From NCBI RefSeq assembly GCF_000003815.2, contig NC_049980.1, forward strand, positions 3,146,025 through 3,210,024: 64,000 nucleotides of DNA, written 5' to 3'. Shown here piece by piece: positions 1 through 11,895 of this stretch (position 1 is its first letter; each line of letters opens with the position of its first letter). The notes beneath the pieces are model-generated. The model worked only from the letters and a program-made list of their open reading frames with translations, was not told the origin of the DNA and did not search any database. Made by a program: the position numbers and the translations under genes. Source of the stretch: Branchiostoma floridae (taxonomy: Eukaryota > Chordata > Leptocardii > Amphioxiformes > Branchiostomatidae).

Positions 1-279
1 TTCAGATACGGCGATCAAGAACACAGCGACGCATAAAGGCTTGTATGGTAACTGACAGCATCAAAGTTCCCTTACTGTTTAAAACGTTAGTGTACAAATA
101 TCATACTGTATCGTAGAAAAGCTGGGGTTAAATTTACAATTTACAGTGTGCGTGTTGTATTTGACATTAAATACCTCGCTTCTTTGCGTGCGTGCAGTGT
201 GCTTGCTATTTGCCATTAAACACAACGGAAACCGTTATACTTTGCATAGGGCATGTCTTGAGTCGATACTCTTCTCAGC

Positions 280-346
280 GACCACCTGTCCAAATCGACC
301 GTTTTTGTCCGGTCCCCCGGGTGGTCGTCTTGGGCAGGTTTGACTG
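280..346. mobile_element. Right terminus of a pogo/Tigger-like DNA transposon
   Basis: The segment ends in caggtttgactg followed by TA. It matches the right terminus of the larger element at 8796-11570, and a GGTGGTCG-type subterminal block precedes it. No matching left end (cagtcaaacctg) is visible upstream, so the left end is lost, diverged, or lies before the window. Confidence 0.5.
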
Positions 347-348
347 TA

Positions 349-1347
349 CTGTGGTTGGTTACATACTTAAGAAATCTAAAATAAGTAAAGTTCATCCATG
401 TCCAAACTTACAAATTCAGAAAATGGAATTTCAGACTTTTGCATGGTGCACAACCAACACGGTAAAAAGCTAATTTTTCCAACCACGTACCACAGACAAA
501 AAGGCAAAAATACACAATAGGTCTACAGAAACCCAATACATTTCATGCAGGCCTGAGGTCTACGAACTCTTGTTGTTTTTGTGTTTGAGTTACCCGCCCG
601 CTGTGCCCCTTTGTTTCGCCCCGTTAAATCCTGTATTGTTTCGCCCCGTTAAATCCTGTAGCGCCAAATTGTTTACTGCCCGGCGCGGTGCCCCTCTGAT
701 CAGATGTTTCTAGCGCTGGTTAGCGGGATTTTCTATGCTAATGAGCCACGCCATGACGTCAGAGCCTTCGGCTGCCCCCCGAGCCAGCCCGAAGCCTTGT
801 CGGCAAGAGGCGAAGTGGGTCAGGTTTCCGACGATCTCCTTATTTGGGGAATCGACAGGCATGCGATTACATCATCTTTTGATAGAAGGCAAAATGGCAG
901 ACAGTTTGATATGTTTATCTTTGCCGTACGACAAACATGGGCCACTTTAGGCCTAGTTTCGCGGATCGAGGTCTGTTTTCCTGTGATAGAATTATGAATT
1001 TTCACATGTATTTTTAGATGGCTACTAAAAAAATATGACATTTTTCTTCATTTAGCTGATATTTTTTCGTAACTGTTGAGGATGTGCTCGGTAAAATGGC
1101 GTGTTCTCTGTTGGTCGAACCTTGCTCATTTTTGTCGAACCATCCGTGTTTTAGAGGATACATCGGGCCTGGAATAAGGTGAAGGTAAGGCGGGAAAGCA
1201 TAGTTTTGCATGGTTTTCGTTACGATCGGGTCTTCGTATATAAATTCTTGAGTTCTCCAGGCATTTTAACTTTGTATTTGTATCGATTTATGAAATATGA
1301 GTCAGGTTTTTCACAGTCATCATTAGTTGTAGGAATATTACCAGCAA
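349..1347. other. Non-coding stretch, no gene recognised
   Basis: Only short unconvincing ORFs occur. Two features stand out: a ~25-bp tandem duplication (tgtttcgccccgttaaatcc, near 612-660) and a perfect palindromic CRE-type site tgacgtca at 754-761 in a locally GC-richer patch. Neither is tied to a gene. Confidence 0.5.
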
Positions 1348-2665
1348 TTAAAAGTTGGTTTTCGTAGACTTTGCCTTAGGCTTAGCCAGTACCCGAGCGG
1401 CATCGCCGCTGTATGTATTCCGAAGGTACTCTTCTGTCATTTCAACATCGTCAACAAAATCGCAAAAATCAGACAGCTACACACAATGTTTGTATCCCCA
1501 GGCTGCACCACCATGAAAATGACCACAAAACAAAGGGAAAACAAAAGCTCACGCGGGTTAGATGAATGCTCAGGGGTGTCGTTGACACTTGCGTGTAAAT
1601 TACTCTGTTAACACCCGCCATGAACATCCGAACAAAGAAAGTAATCTGTACTCTCTCCTTCTGATAAAAGCTCCTTGCTTTAAAAAAAAACTTCGCGGCC
1701 CAAGTCTTTACCAAGCCTGACTGGAGACTTTTGCCAAAATAGTGCAATGATCTTCTTTTTGTCATAGTTTTTAACAAAAATGGGACTTGAATGACTCATT
1801 CATTTCAGTCTCTGCACTTTGAGACTTGACCTCATCATGATAATTATGAGTGAGAACACTGCTCAGTCATTGTTTACCTGTTATGGTAAAGTGGCACGGT
1901 GACTGTCACTATGTTCATGATTAATTCATCACACTGGAAAGTCAATGTAAACAATAGAGCTCAAGAAAAGATGTGCTGCAGCCACGTAAGGAGAGGCAAA
2001 GCCAGCTGGTCCAATGTTTACAAAATTGCACTCCTGCAAAAGGACCACAAGAAACTTATCACATTACAGGAAATTTGCAAATATTTTCAAGGTGAAGGTG
2101 ACCTTGGCCAAGACTGCACTCCTGCCAACATATCAGCATGGGCACATACCAGCAGTTTTCAACTCAAGTCACACTTGTAGGTTAGTTGTGGTATTACCTG
2201 GATCCTACACTATGCTAAGAGGCAAAAAAGTATTGAAATGCTTAATGTTTTGTAAAATAATTCTTAATTTAAGACATCCTTCCATACAAGGTAGAGTTTT
2301 TCAAACATACCCAAATTAAAAATCGTGGCAAGTCTGGTCCACTTACACTTTACATCACCTCAGTCTATAATTCATTTTTTTTCATGGAAGCTTTAACCCG
2401 CAGGTTGCTTTGTGTCTGCACTTACCTTGAAGTACCCATGGTTGTAGATGTCTCTGTTTTGCTGCAGATCTTTCTGTAGTCTCTGTCTGGCAGCTTGGAT
2501 CTCTCTTTCCTTCTCCTTCTCCTCAAGTTTAGCCCAAAAGTCTCGATCTTGTCGGAGCTTGGAAGCGCTGTGTGACTTGGGCATAGCAGTGAGGGGCCCA
2601 TTCAGCATCCTGACGTCCGGTTCAGAGTGACCGTGTGGGCAGATCTGGTCAGACAGCGAGGACAT
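1348..2665 (-). CDS. Hypothetical two-exon gene, unknown function
   Basis: Exon 1 runs 2665 to 2426. Its ATG has a strong context (ACCACC before it), it gives 80 codons and it ends at a consensus donor (AAG|gtaagtgc). The predicted product has a Ser/His-rich N-terminus, then a charged helix (residues ~40-70, rich in E, K, R and Q) that looks like a coiled coil, and ends NHGYFK. A phase-compatible terminal exon fits at 1476-1348 after a tgtgtag acceptor. It starts LSDFCDFVDD, contains EEYLRNTYSGDAARV and ends with a basic tail KPKAKSTKTNF and a TAA stop. Joined length is about 123 aa. Exon 1 is well supported. The second exon is inferred from phase and composition, and its acceptor has a weak pyrimidine tract. 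No family is recognised. A CRE-like cacgtcat lies just upstream of the start codon. Confidence 0.5.
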
Positions 2666-3072
2666 GGTGGTAATGACGTGTGCAGGCAGCGCTGGTAGAC
2701 TGGGGCAGTTTTCAGCATAGTGCAGCTAGCCGGCTGTCCCTCTCTCTCTCCACTGATGGCCTGCTCAGGCTGGATTGATTAGGGAGGGCACAGTAGGGGT
2801 GACCCTATTGAATTACAGGGTTGGCTAGTGCAATTCTTGAGATGGCAAAAAGAAGTCAATATACTGGTTCATGGAGTCTTTCCCTAAAATTTCAAACATT
2901 CCACAAAAAATATATGGCTTTATATGGCTAAAGAGGTTAAGATCACATAGGACGTCGTTTACTTGATAAAAAATAAGAACATTGAGACTGATTGGTCAAA
3001 ACATCAAATACTACATACATATTAACATAGCATACTGCACATTGTACATTGTATACCATAAAAATAACAATA

Positions 3073-4141
3073 ACACTAGAGTTCGGCGACCTCATACCTC
3101 CATGAAAATTTAGAGCTTTTGTAAATTTCATGCAAATGACTAAGACATTAACATAATTTATGCATGTTGTTCATCATTGACAAACGTACACATGTCACAA
3201 TTATAAAATTCCCATTATTAATCATAAAGCGGTTTTGCAATTTTTACATAAATTATGCAAATAAGTTCCTCATTACCATATTTAGTATCTGCTTATATTC
3301 CACCTATCATAATTAACATGTGTTACATTTATTGAAGTCCAGTTATTGAAAACAATGGAATTATACAATTTCCTCATTAATTATGCAAATTAAGTCCTCA
3401 TTTGCATAACATGTGTATCATTATGAACATCTTTGCCTAAGGTACCCGCATGCCTAATATGATGCAAATCCGTCAATCCTTTCTGCAGTTATCCTCTTTG
3501 GAATGTCTTGACAAAAACGCCCCTGCAGTTCCTAAATTAAATGTTAGGGGGCTGAAATTTGCTCCACTTTGTCATGACACTGAAAGCTATCTACCACCCA
3601 AATGTCAACACCATATCACGTCAAAGACAAGAGATACATAGAAAAAACTGCTATGATTGAATGTTGTCATTAATTATGCAAATTTGCTCCTACTTTGCAT
3701 AATTAGCATATCATCTTGTACAACATTGTCCAAGGTACCTACATACCAAAAATCATGAAAATCTGTTGTTCCCTTCTTGAGTTATCCTCGTCAGAAGTTT
3801 TTGACAAAAATGCCCCTGCTATCCCAAAACTAGACGCTAGGGGGCCCAAACTTATGTCACTTCTTCCTGAGCACAAGAGCTTTCTAATACTCAAAAATCG
3901 TGACCATAGCATGTTCAGAACACCAAGATAGCAAAACCGGAAGTTGCGCTGCAGTACCTAGGGAAGCCGCTAGGGGGCCCAAAATCTAATCATTTTCAGC
4001 TTTCATCACACCCTACCAACACACCAAGTATCAAACCAATCCAGCCAGCCGTTCTTGAGTTATCTTGTTTACACACAGACACACAGACACACAGACAAAC
4101 GCGGGGTAAAATATAACCTCCATGAAATTTCATGGAGGTAA
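3073..4141. repeat. Interspersed repeat with TACCTCCATGAAA terminal inverted repeats
   Basis: Left terminus tacctccatgaaaatt (from about 3092) is inverted at the right end as aatttcatggaggtaa (to 4141). The interior repeats the phrases 'aattatgcaaat', 'gtacctacatacc' and 'gctagggggccc' at roughly 270-bp spacing, and an acacagacacacagac microsatellite lies near the right end. Related sequence occurs at 43169-43710, 46700-47412 and 49262-50515. The left end is preceded by actagagttc, and the other copies end in gaactctagtt. No coding potential. Confidence 0.6.
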
Positions 4142-4309
4142 TAAAGAACTACTGGTGAAAAGTGGGTTTCCCGAAAAGGTTGGGCGTCTACCTGGGCTGT
4201 CTACCTGGCCTGGCTATCACGTCAGGCTACTCAGCTCTACGAAAGCACACTGGTACAAAAGCTGTGTTTTAGCAGTATGGGCTATTTGTGCCCAGTAAAG
4301 AAGATGTGT

Positions 4310-4455
4310 GTGTAGAAACTATGTGAATGGGCTGTATGTGAATGGACAGTGTGTGAAGGAGCTGTATGTGAAGGAGCTGTGTTTGAAGGAGCTGTGTGTG
4401 AAGGACTGGAGCTTTGTGTGAAGCAGCTGTGTGTAAAGAAGCTGTGTATGTCATA
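4310..4455. repeat. Degenerate ~15-bp minisatellite (agctgtgtgtgaagg)
   Basis: About nine imperfect copies of (g)agctgtgtgtgaagg run head to tail. The His/Thr/Ser-rich ORFs on the minus strand here (HTAPSHTAPSH) are translations of this repeat, not genes. The surrounding 4142-5069 has no recognised gene. Confidence 0.6.
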
Positions 4456-5069
4456 ACCCAGAGGTTCTGGGATGGAATCAGTTGATACAACCAATCTTGG
4501 ATTAGTCTTTAAAGGCATACTACGGAATATTTGAACAAAACAAAAAGTAGCTTTTCCTACTTTTTCTTTACATTGTTAGTTCAATCAACCCTATAGCATT
4601 GCATACCAATGTTCAGGGAGAGATGCTGCGACATCAATGCACCACATAAGCATGATGTATAAAAATTGTGATCTCCCAAGAAACAGATGGGCACAGGCTG
4701 GTTATGCCTCTGTGTGTTGTTATTTCTTGCTTATCAGCCTGGCTTCCCAGTGGGGGGCCAGTTGACAGTTCCTCTGAGTACAGTAGACTAGCTTTCTGTA
4801 CAAGGTTTCTTGAAGAGAATATGACCTCAGCTTTTTAATATCCTAACGAAATAGACTAATAAGTTCATGATTATATGCTATTTTACAATGATTAGATAAG
4901 GGTGTTTCCAAAGAAGATCTCCATTGTGTTCTTTATCTGCAGTCCACAAAAAGTGGTAGTAAATCTGATATTTCTTAATTCTAGAATATTTCAAATTTGA
5001 GCGCAAAAAACTCCGTAGTATGACTGGTGGCTGGTTGATCAGTTGAGGTTGTACCACTGGAGCCGGGTG

Positions 5070-5696
5070 TGCCTAAATACCACAAACGACCACAAACGAC
5101 TCGGAAATACCACAAACGACCAGAAACGACTCTAGTATGCAGTGTATATGGGTCAAAGACCTTGTGTGGCGCTCTGTAGACATTGTTTATACATTTATGA
5201 ATTTAAAAAACGCAGCAAGTCCTGCGTATGAGTTATTTCGAGTTAGTCCGCCGGTTTCAAGATCGAAGCGATTCTGCACTGTCAATGAATGCGTGCCTGC
5301 ATTTGAGGCTGTTAGACACTTAGTGTACTAGTTTTATACGTTGGCTATGCTGGAATAGGGCCATGCTATCTTCTGTCACCCAAGAGCGTCCGATACTTTA
5401 TCGTCCTGTCTTGTATGGAGTCGCCGAAGGGTATCGAGAACTTCCCCATGCAGACTCCTAGCACGGGCGATCCAACATGGCGGCGGAGAATCGCTTCGAT
5501 CTTGAGACAGGCGGACTAACTTGAAATAACTGGTGAATAGGCAGGACTTGCTGCATTTTTTAAATTCATAAATGTGTAAACAATGTCTACAGAGCGCCAC
5601 ACAAGGTCTTTGACCCATATACACTGCATTTTAGAGTCGTTTGTGGTCGTTTGTGGTATTTCCGAGTCGTTTGTGGTCGTTTGTGGTATTTAGGCA
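5070..5696. mobile_element. Fold-back DNA element with ~205-bp inverted repeats
   Basis: The left arm (5070-5278) begins tgcctaaataccacaaacga, carries the cacaaacgaccacaaacgac repeat, then gtatatgggtcaaagacc, and ends near cgaagcgattct. The right arm (5488-5696) is its near-perfect reverse complement. The spacer is about 210 bp. Strong identity between arms suggests recent origin or conversion. The octamer ctggagcc occurs near both ends, but no clean target duplication can be read. Confidence 0.85.
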
Positions 5697-5725
5697 GACC
5701 GCTGGAGCCTCACCCGTAGCAAACC

Positions 5726-6939
5726 ATCAGTCCTGGAATGCCACTGTCAGTGGCTGGACAGGCACTGACAGAGGCATTTCAGACGCGAATCAGCAGAAGA
5801 CCTCCACTGACAGGCCTGCAATATGTCTGGCAAGTACAAATCGGGCTCTGCACTGATCTGGGACTGTCTTGACAGGCCTGAAAGTGCTTTGAACTGATTG
5901 GGACTGTCTTGACAGGCCTGAAAATACGACTGTCGATGACAGTCCCACCACTGTCAGCCATGGCCAATCAAAGTCCTGTATTAATTAGGCATCTAGCGAA
6001 TCAGATACCAGCTCCTTAATTGGTTGCAGGGTAGGAAATTTTGAATTTTACAGTTAGGTTTTGAGGAGCTTACTTAGAGAAAGGACAGCAGGGATATTCA
6101 CTCTGTATCCAGGCCTCCATCTCCCAGACTTTGCAGCCTGGAAAGGAGATTAATTGCCATAACTATTGTTTGAAAGTACTGTGGATGTGGGGGAAAGTGT
6201 GCATCATGTTTCTGAGGTAAGATATTAGTGACAAATGGCCACATTTTGAATTTTGACAATTGTTGGGAGGGGGGCATGGCAGACTGTGCTATAGACTGGG
6301 TGCCTTAAACAAATAGGTACAGAATTAACCACAATCATGTACATTTGTGTACAGTCAGTTGTTGTCTTGTTCTTTATAAGAGACTTATTTGGTTGTGGTT
6401 TCAGAAATTCATATTATATAAGCATTTTAAAATTGTCAAATCAATGACAGAGGAGGTATTGACGGTGCCCCATTCTTGTTATAATGTTTCTGCTTCTGTT
6501 ACTTTTTGAAGCATTTTGCAGTTGCATAAATTTCTGTACTCTATGTAGATAGAACCCCAGGGTTCTGGAGGGTCCAGAACCAAAATAACTTTTTTTGGGT
6601 ATAATTTTTACCTCCAAAATCTAGTACATGAGCAGAAGTGTTTTGTTATGTAAGAGCAGATCTACGACTGTCAGCGACTGTTTTTACGACTGTCAGCCTC
6701 TGGGAATCCACGACTGTCAGTCATGATTCAACGACTGTTTTACGACTGTCAGCAACAGTTCTACGACTGTCAGCCACTGGGAATCTATGACTGTCAGTCA
6801 TGATTTAACGACTGTTTCTACGACTGAAAATTTGCATATTTTGTGAATAATTATTGGCTGATACAGTCACTGACAGCCCCTGATCAGATGCAAAACAGTG
6901 CTGTCTGACAGTCACTGACAGTGCCATTCCAGGACTGAT
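5726..6939. mobile_element. TIR element with GACTGTCAG subterminal repeats
   Basis: Left end atcagtcctggaatg, right end cattccaggactgat, with CACTGTCAGTG just inside both. Many short copies of (c)gactgtcag(c)gactg cluster at 5745-5960 and 6660-6930, typical of subterminal transposase-binding repeats in hAT- or Kolobok-like elements. The interior (5990-6650) has no ORF, so the element is non-autonomous. Superfamily not assigned. Confidence 0.75.
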
Positions 6940-7024
6940 AGTTCGTAGACACTTACATTAGGATCAACAATACCTGGTTGTTGTACAGCTGAATTGCCAG
7001 GAGCTTAAAATAGGTATCGCTAAA

Positions 7025-7470
7025 GAGGGTCTGCATGCTGTATTCCGTAAGGTGTAGGCGGGCCTTTTAATTTCCCGTAATTCGTAGAGAAGCTATTTTA
7101 TTTCACGTAATTCATGACCTCAATACGACAGCAATTGCCCCAGGTGCGGCCATACATTGAACCACTCACACCAGGAAGGACACAGTGTCAACACAAATGA
7201 TAGAGGTCGCTGGAGAGCTGCCATCAAGCCCCCTCATCTACGTGCAAGCACGTCTAACCCCCACAGGATAGGGAACAACAGACGTTAAACCGGAGAGTGA
7301 GTGAGTGAGTGAGTCGTAGTGAGGATAGAAATTCACCGTTAAGCGTAGCCAGTGTATTTCACGTAAAGCGTAATCTAGCCTAAAAATTTCACGTAAAGCC
7401 TAATCTCGTAAAATTTTGACCGTCCCGATTTAAGCGTAAAGCGTTGTCAGGACCCCCCATGCAGACCCTT
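7025..7470. mobile_element. Short member of the GAGGGTCTGCATG family, 6-bp TSD
   Basis: Left end gagggtctgcatg (7025) and right end catgcagaccctt (to 7470) are inverted. The 6-bp direct repeat gctaaa flanks both sides (7019-7024 and 7471-7476). Inside are variants of cacgtaattcgtag and ttcacgtaaagcgtaat, the same subterminal minisatellite seen at 24760-24990. A LINE 3' end interrupts it at about 7110-7314. Confidence 0.85.
7110..7314 (+). mobile_element. 5'-truncated LINE 3' end inside the TIR element
   Basis: Codons at about 7182-7288 read as a LINE ORF2 C-terminus (NDRGRWRAAIKPP, then a stop), followed by a gtgagtgagtgagtgagt tail. Comparison with the intact equivalent at 24880-24905 places the insertion between cacgtaattc and cgtagtgagg. 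The first ~70 bp (cctcaatacgacagcaattg to cacaccaggaagga) recur at about 7517-7600 outside the element, so a second fragment of the same LINE lies next door. Confidence 0.65.
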
Positions 7471-7870
7471 GCTAAAGTGCAATGGTCTGGAACATCTGCC
7501 ATTCGGCTCTATTACTCAGGTGACCTCAATATGACAGCAATTGGCCCAGGTGCGGCCATACGACTTATGGTTTTGAACCACTCACACCAGGAAGGACCCT
7601 TAAAAATGCTATTTTGGTCATTTTGGTTCATGATGTGTTTTAATTGGTCAGGTAATGTCTACTAGTAAAGAAAATATGGTTGAGTACTTGCGGCTATATA
7701 TACTATTTTATATTAATATTGATTTTAATGATATGCCAGTAATTATAAGTAATATGCAACAATTTTCATTGATTACGTGCTTTATCATATGTTCCGAGTA
7801 GAAAATGCATGCATCATGTAAATTTTCACTTGTTGAATTTGTCATAGCACTGGGAACCTTCGAGGGGAGA

Positions 7871-8369
7871 TCCTCGGCCTCACCCAGAAATAATAAGCAC
7901 AGCTCAGATTTCGAAGCACAACTTTATAGTATGAAGCCTTTTATCAATATCCTCCAAATTTCAAATCATTGCAGTCATTACTTTACAGGCATTCGTTTGT
8001 TGAAAATTAGAAGGAAAGTAGCCAGAAAAACAAGGGTGATTTGTGATCAAACGTGTGGGTCAAGTTTCCCATGTCGTAAATTCTTCTCATTAGCAAAAGA
8101 CATTGTCAAAATGTTTGATAATGATTCTCTTCCTATTTCAAGCAGAAAGAAGTGACTTCCAGCAGCACAAGTTGACCCGCACACCTCAGGTCACAACTCA
8201 ATTGTTTCTTTACCTTCTCCCTTACCGGTATGTAACGCTACTGGGTGTCGCCTGCAAAGTAATGATCACAATAATTTGAATTTTGGTACACATTCGAATA
8301 CGACTTTATTTTTGACATCTATCCTTCGAAATCTGAGTTGTGCTAATTAGTTCTGGGTGAGGCCGAGGA
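7871..8369. mobile_element. MITE with tcctcggcctcacccag TIRs
   Basis: The 17-bp terminus at 7871 is inverted at 8353-8369, and similarity extends inward (agcacagctcagatttcgaag against cttcgaaatctgagttgtgct). About 500 bp, with no transposase ORF. The left flank (atgcatgcatcatgta, then cacttgttgaattt) resembles the reverse complement of 12820-12865, so both sites may lie in the same older repeat. Confidence 0.75.
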
Positions 8370-8465
8370 CTTGGATTGATCACCCCTTGTATTCCCAATT
8401 TTTCAACATAAGGAAAACTATGAACTTATTTTCTATTACAAAATGGAGAAAGTACTTTAATTCGA

Positions 8466-8795
8466 ACAAGATATCTATAGTTATTCATTATTTATATAGC
8501 CAAGGAGGTCAACCTTTTTTTAACCTCCTTGATACAGCTAACTGAATGATATGGTGCTCAGGTAATGTAAATGAAAAGAACGTATACCTGCTTATCATCT
8601 TCTTTCCCTCAATGGACAGAATTAGCACAGTCTACATGTCAAATTGGTCATTTTTTGGGGGAAAGTCATTTTTCCCAGGAAAATTATTTGTTTTCCTCCG
8701 TTTAGCAGCCTGTAAAAACTGCCCCAAAATTTAGCAATTTTTTCCGAATTGGTGAAAGTTATATTTTATTCTAAAAAAATGGTTATTACCAAATA
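8466..8795. other. Non-coding spacer with a short hairpin
   Basis: ccaaggaggtcaac/tttttt/aacctccttgatac near 8500-8533 forms a short hairpin. Otherwise this is AT-rich sequence with no recognised gene. Confidence 0.4.
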
Positions 8796-9061
8796 CAGTC
8801 AAACCTGTATTAGCGGCCACCTTTGCATAACGGCCACCTGCCCATAGTGGCCACTTTTTGTCGGTCCCTTGGATTCGTAATGATTAAGAAATAGGCCACC
8901 TGTCCAACGCGGCCACGGCCACACGATTTCCGGTCCCGCAGACACAGAAACACTGCTGATAACGGCCACACGGACCGCTGATCTATGTTTCGGCACGCGT
9001 TCGGCCATATATATACAGCGGCCGTATCGTCACCCTACGACGGATTTAAAGCTCTTTGACT

Positions 9062-9107
9062 TATTATATTTCAGCCATACCATATATGGTATGGTGAAAT
9101 ATATTGT
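9062..9107. repeat. Perfect short inverted repeat (ccataccatatatggtatgg)
   Basis: atatttca, ccataccat/atggtatgg and tgaaatat form a near-perfect palindrome of about 40 bp inside the pogo-like element. It could extrude as a cruciform. It has no assigned role. Confidence 0.6.
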
Positions 9108-10281
9108 ATTCGTAATGTTTCTTTCTCCTGTCAAATCTTCAAATCGATTCATCTCCGTCGTTCCGGGACCGAATGACCTGACATTTGGCACAAGGGTAGA
9201 GTAGGTCAATACCGAGGTGCTTTTTGCTCATTTTTTTCATATCTGCCTCTAAAATGATTTTATTGAAGTTTAAAGGTCACGTTTTGACCAAAACGGTATA
9301 TTTTGGCCCCCTGTACCCTTGAATTACAATGGAATGACCTGAAATTTGGTGTAGATAGGCATTATATAGTTGGTAAAATGATCCAAGTAAAATTTTTGGC
9401 ATAAACCAATCTCAAATTGTTAATTTCTGCACTTTTCTGAGGGTAAATTGGTTTTCTTTCGGCCTTCTCCCGTGAACTCCCGTGACCCCAGAGCCCACAC
9501 GTGCCAGGTGCCAGCGGTCTGGGGAGAGTGAGAGTTAATTACTTTATGGACGCCAGCCAATCAGCGACGAGAAAGGCGAATGCTAGTTAATATTCATAAG
9601 CGGGGCCTTGCAATCCAGTATGTACACAAACAGATGCATATTACAGCCTTACAGGGCCACACAGTGGCCATATGTTACCCTGTGCCCGGTTTGAAATTGT
9701 AGTTTGCGAGGATTTGGAGTTCAGACAGGGTCATTTGAGCGGCAGCGGACGGTATGCGTGCATTGAACGTTAGAATACAAGTCTGTGTTGATGAATTTAC
9801 CAACATTTCGCATGGCACTATCAATCATTTTCGCCAGATTTGACTTTGGGGGTTAGTTCAGACAATCGAGAAAATGTTACTTGGCAGAAAACGCGGGAAA
9901 ATTGTTTAGTTCTGATCTATGATGACACGTAAGTTTGACAGTGGCGAGAATGCATGTATTTTTCCCCAAACAAATGTAGGTACTTCTAGTGTTGTTGTTC
10001 TTTTTTGACGTAAACTTTGTACATTCAAATTGTAAGTAACTTTAAACTGCCAGAGTTTGAGCCCAGTAAAAGACTCTTAGTACCAGAGTATCACCACTGA
10101 CCTCCGAAAAGAAACCCCCGAACAAGGTAGAAACTCCTATCCTCCAGGTCTCGCACGCTACGAGCAGGAAATTATAACACTCAGACAAGATTACGTCCGA
10201 TGGCTGATTGCATACAAAGTAAAACAATTTAACAGTGGTATGCTGGGGCATATACTTAACAAAGAATTCGAAGGAAAATGA

Positions 10282-10718
10282 AATATATAGATAAAGCCAA
10301 ATCAAGTTAACTTGTTGGTCCTGAGATTTTTCAGAAAAGAAATAAAGCGACAGGGTGGTAAAATTCTTGGAAAAATTCGAGACGTCTCCGTTTATGTAAT
10401 GGCTCATACAAAACAAGAAGAAGATTGAAGTTTTTAGCTTGAAAAAAAACAACACTCCTACTACACAGTACCTGCACCTGCTTGACAATTATTAAAACGT
10501 ATGCCCTACTTGATTAAAAAAAGTTCACTGCAATAATAAATGTACCTACATCACAAGGAGATTATGGCGGTACTTAGACCTAGTTATCGAAGTGGAAATG
10601 GTTGAATGGCGTCATGTAATTTCATGATGAAAATATTCTGAATGGAAGATGCGCTTTTTTTCACTCTCGGAAAAATAGGAGCTGCCGCAATTCTAAAAAC
10701 CAATCAGTTATGCATAGG
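10282..10718. mobile_element. Diverged Harbinger-like MITE nested in the pogo-like element
   Basis: The left part (taaagccaaatcaagtt, then ttgttggtcctgagatttttc, aagcgacagggtgg) parallels the left TIR at 11896. The right part (aaaaataggagctgccgcaa, then accaatcagtta) parallels the right TIR near 12730-12778 in inverted orientation. Many substitutions suggest an older copy. Confidence 0.45.
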
Positions 10719-11895
10719 CGCTCCTGTGGAATATTATATTCTTCCATATGGGCCCGGGGCATATTGGGCAAGCTCTGTTTTGACCTGGAATCAATTCACA
10801 ATATTAGTTCTCTTTTGGGGATAACTTACAGTTAATTTTTGCGCAGGGGTGACTTGCATGGAACAGTCCAATGTTGCGTGGGAATGGGTATGGCTGAAAT
10901 ATGCTGTATTTGCACCCAAGCAAATGTCGGCCTTTCTAGTTTTCAAAACAAAACTTCGTAAACTGGCGCTACCCATACCCGCTGACAAAAGAGGTCATAT
11001 AAGGTCAATAGACGACACCAATATTACGGAGGTAAATTGTGTTAAAGTTACGTTCTAATACACTATCGCTTAGGTTAATTTACATCACAAAAATTTCTAA
11101 ATAAATTGTTACAAAGACAAAATGATATGAACTTCAGACTATGGTGGATTTTATTCTTACATTTATTAAGAGATAAGTCTAAAATGACGTGACTTTTCTT
11201 GTGAGTACCACATTAGCATAATGGGCGAATCTGACGTGTGAACGCGAGTGGGAACACACGGACAGCCAAGTATCAAAGGATACAAGACGAAAGATCAAAG
11301 AAATATGATGATACCGGTCTCTTCAGACAATATCAACTGTAGAACTTTTTTTTTAAAACTTTTTATAGCTTTTGTTTTCTTAATACATATAGTGTAAAAA
11401 TCATTGCAGTACATGTACAGTACTGTATTGTGTGAATTAAGATCAGTGGGTACTAAAACCATGTGTAACTTATTGCTTGTGGTCAATTAATTAGCATATT
11501 CTCTATAGTGGCCACCTCTCTATAGTGGCCAATTTTGACCTTGAGTGGCCGCTATAGACAGGTTTGACTGTATGACATTTCTATAGAAACTAAGTCTGTT
11601 GGTCAGTGACAAGGCACCTTTTTCTATCGGAAATGTTGAATTGTCCGAAAATCAATGTTTTGAGAAGCTGTAGCGTGTTCCGAGAGACAGTTAAATCACC
11701 CCCAAATCATAAATAAAACTCTGAACCAAGACCAAAACTGACCAAGTGTCTGCCACAGGATCCACGAAATATTCCAGCAAAGCTACTTAAGGGCTACAAT
11801 ACTTGAAATTTTCAAATGATGGCTCCCATCGGTTTTACATCGGTTTTCAGTAACATCAAAACTCCACCAGGTGCCATAATACCACATCAAGATAA

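Larger units (their letters stand above)
8796..11570. mobile_element. Pogo/Tigger-like DNA transposon, 2.8 kb, TA target duplication
   Basis: The left end starts cagtcaaacctgtattagcg and is preceded by TA (8794-8795). The right end is the inverse, ending caggtttgactg and followed by TA (11571-11572). GGCCAC-rich subterminal repeats (cggccacc, gtggccac) follow both ends. CAGTC termini with a TA duplication are typical of Tc1/mariner-pogo elements. No transposase ORF survives: the longest reading frame (10042-10488, minus) is Phe/Tyr-rich with no DDE motifs. The element is non-autonomous or gutted, and contains nested repeats near 10282-10718 and 10896-10946. Confidence 0.8.

Noticed and set aside
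10042-10488. 148-codon minus-strand frame in the pogo-like element
   Set aside because: Phe/Tyr/Ser-rich AT-driven frame overlapping a nested MITE; no DDE or helix-turn-helix motif.
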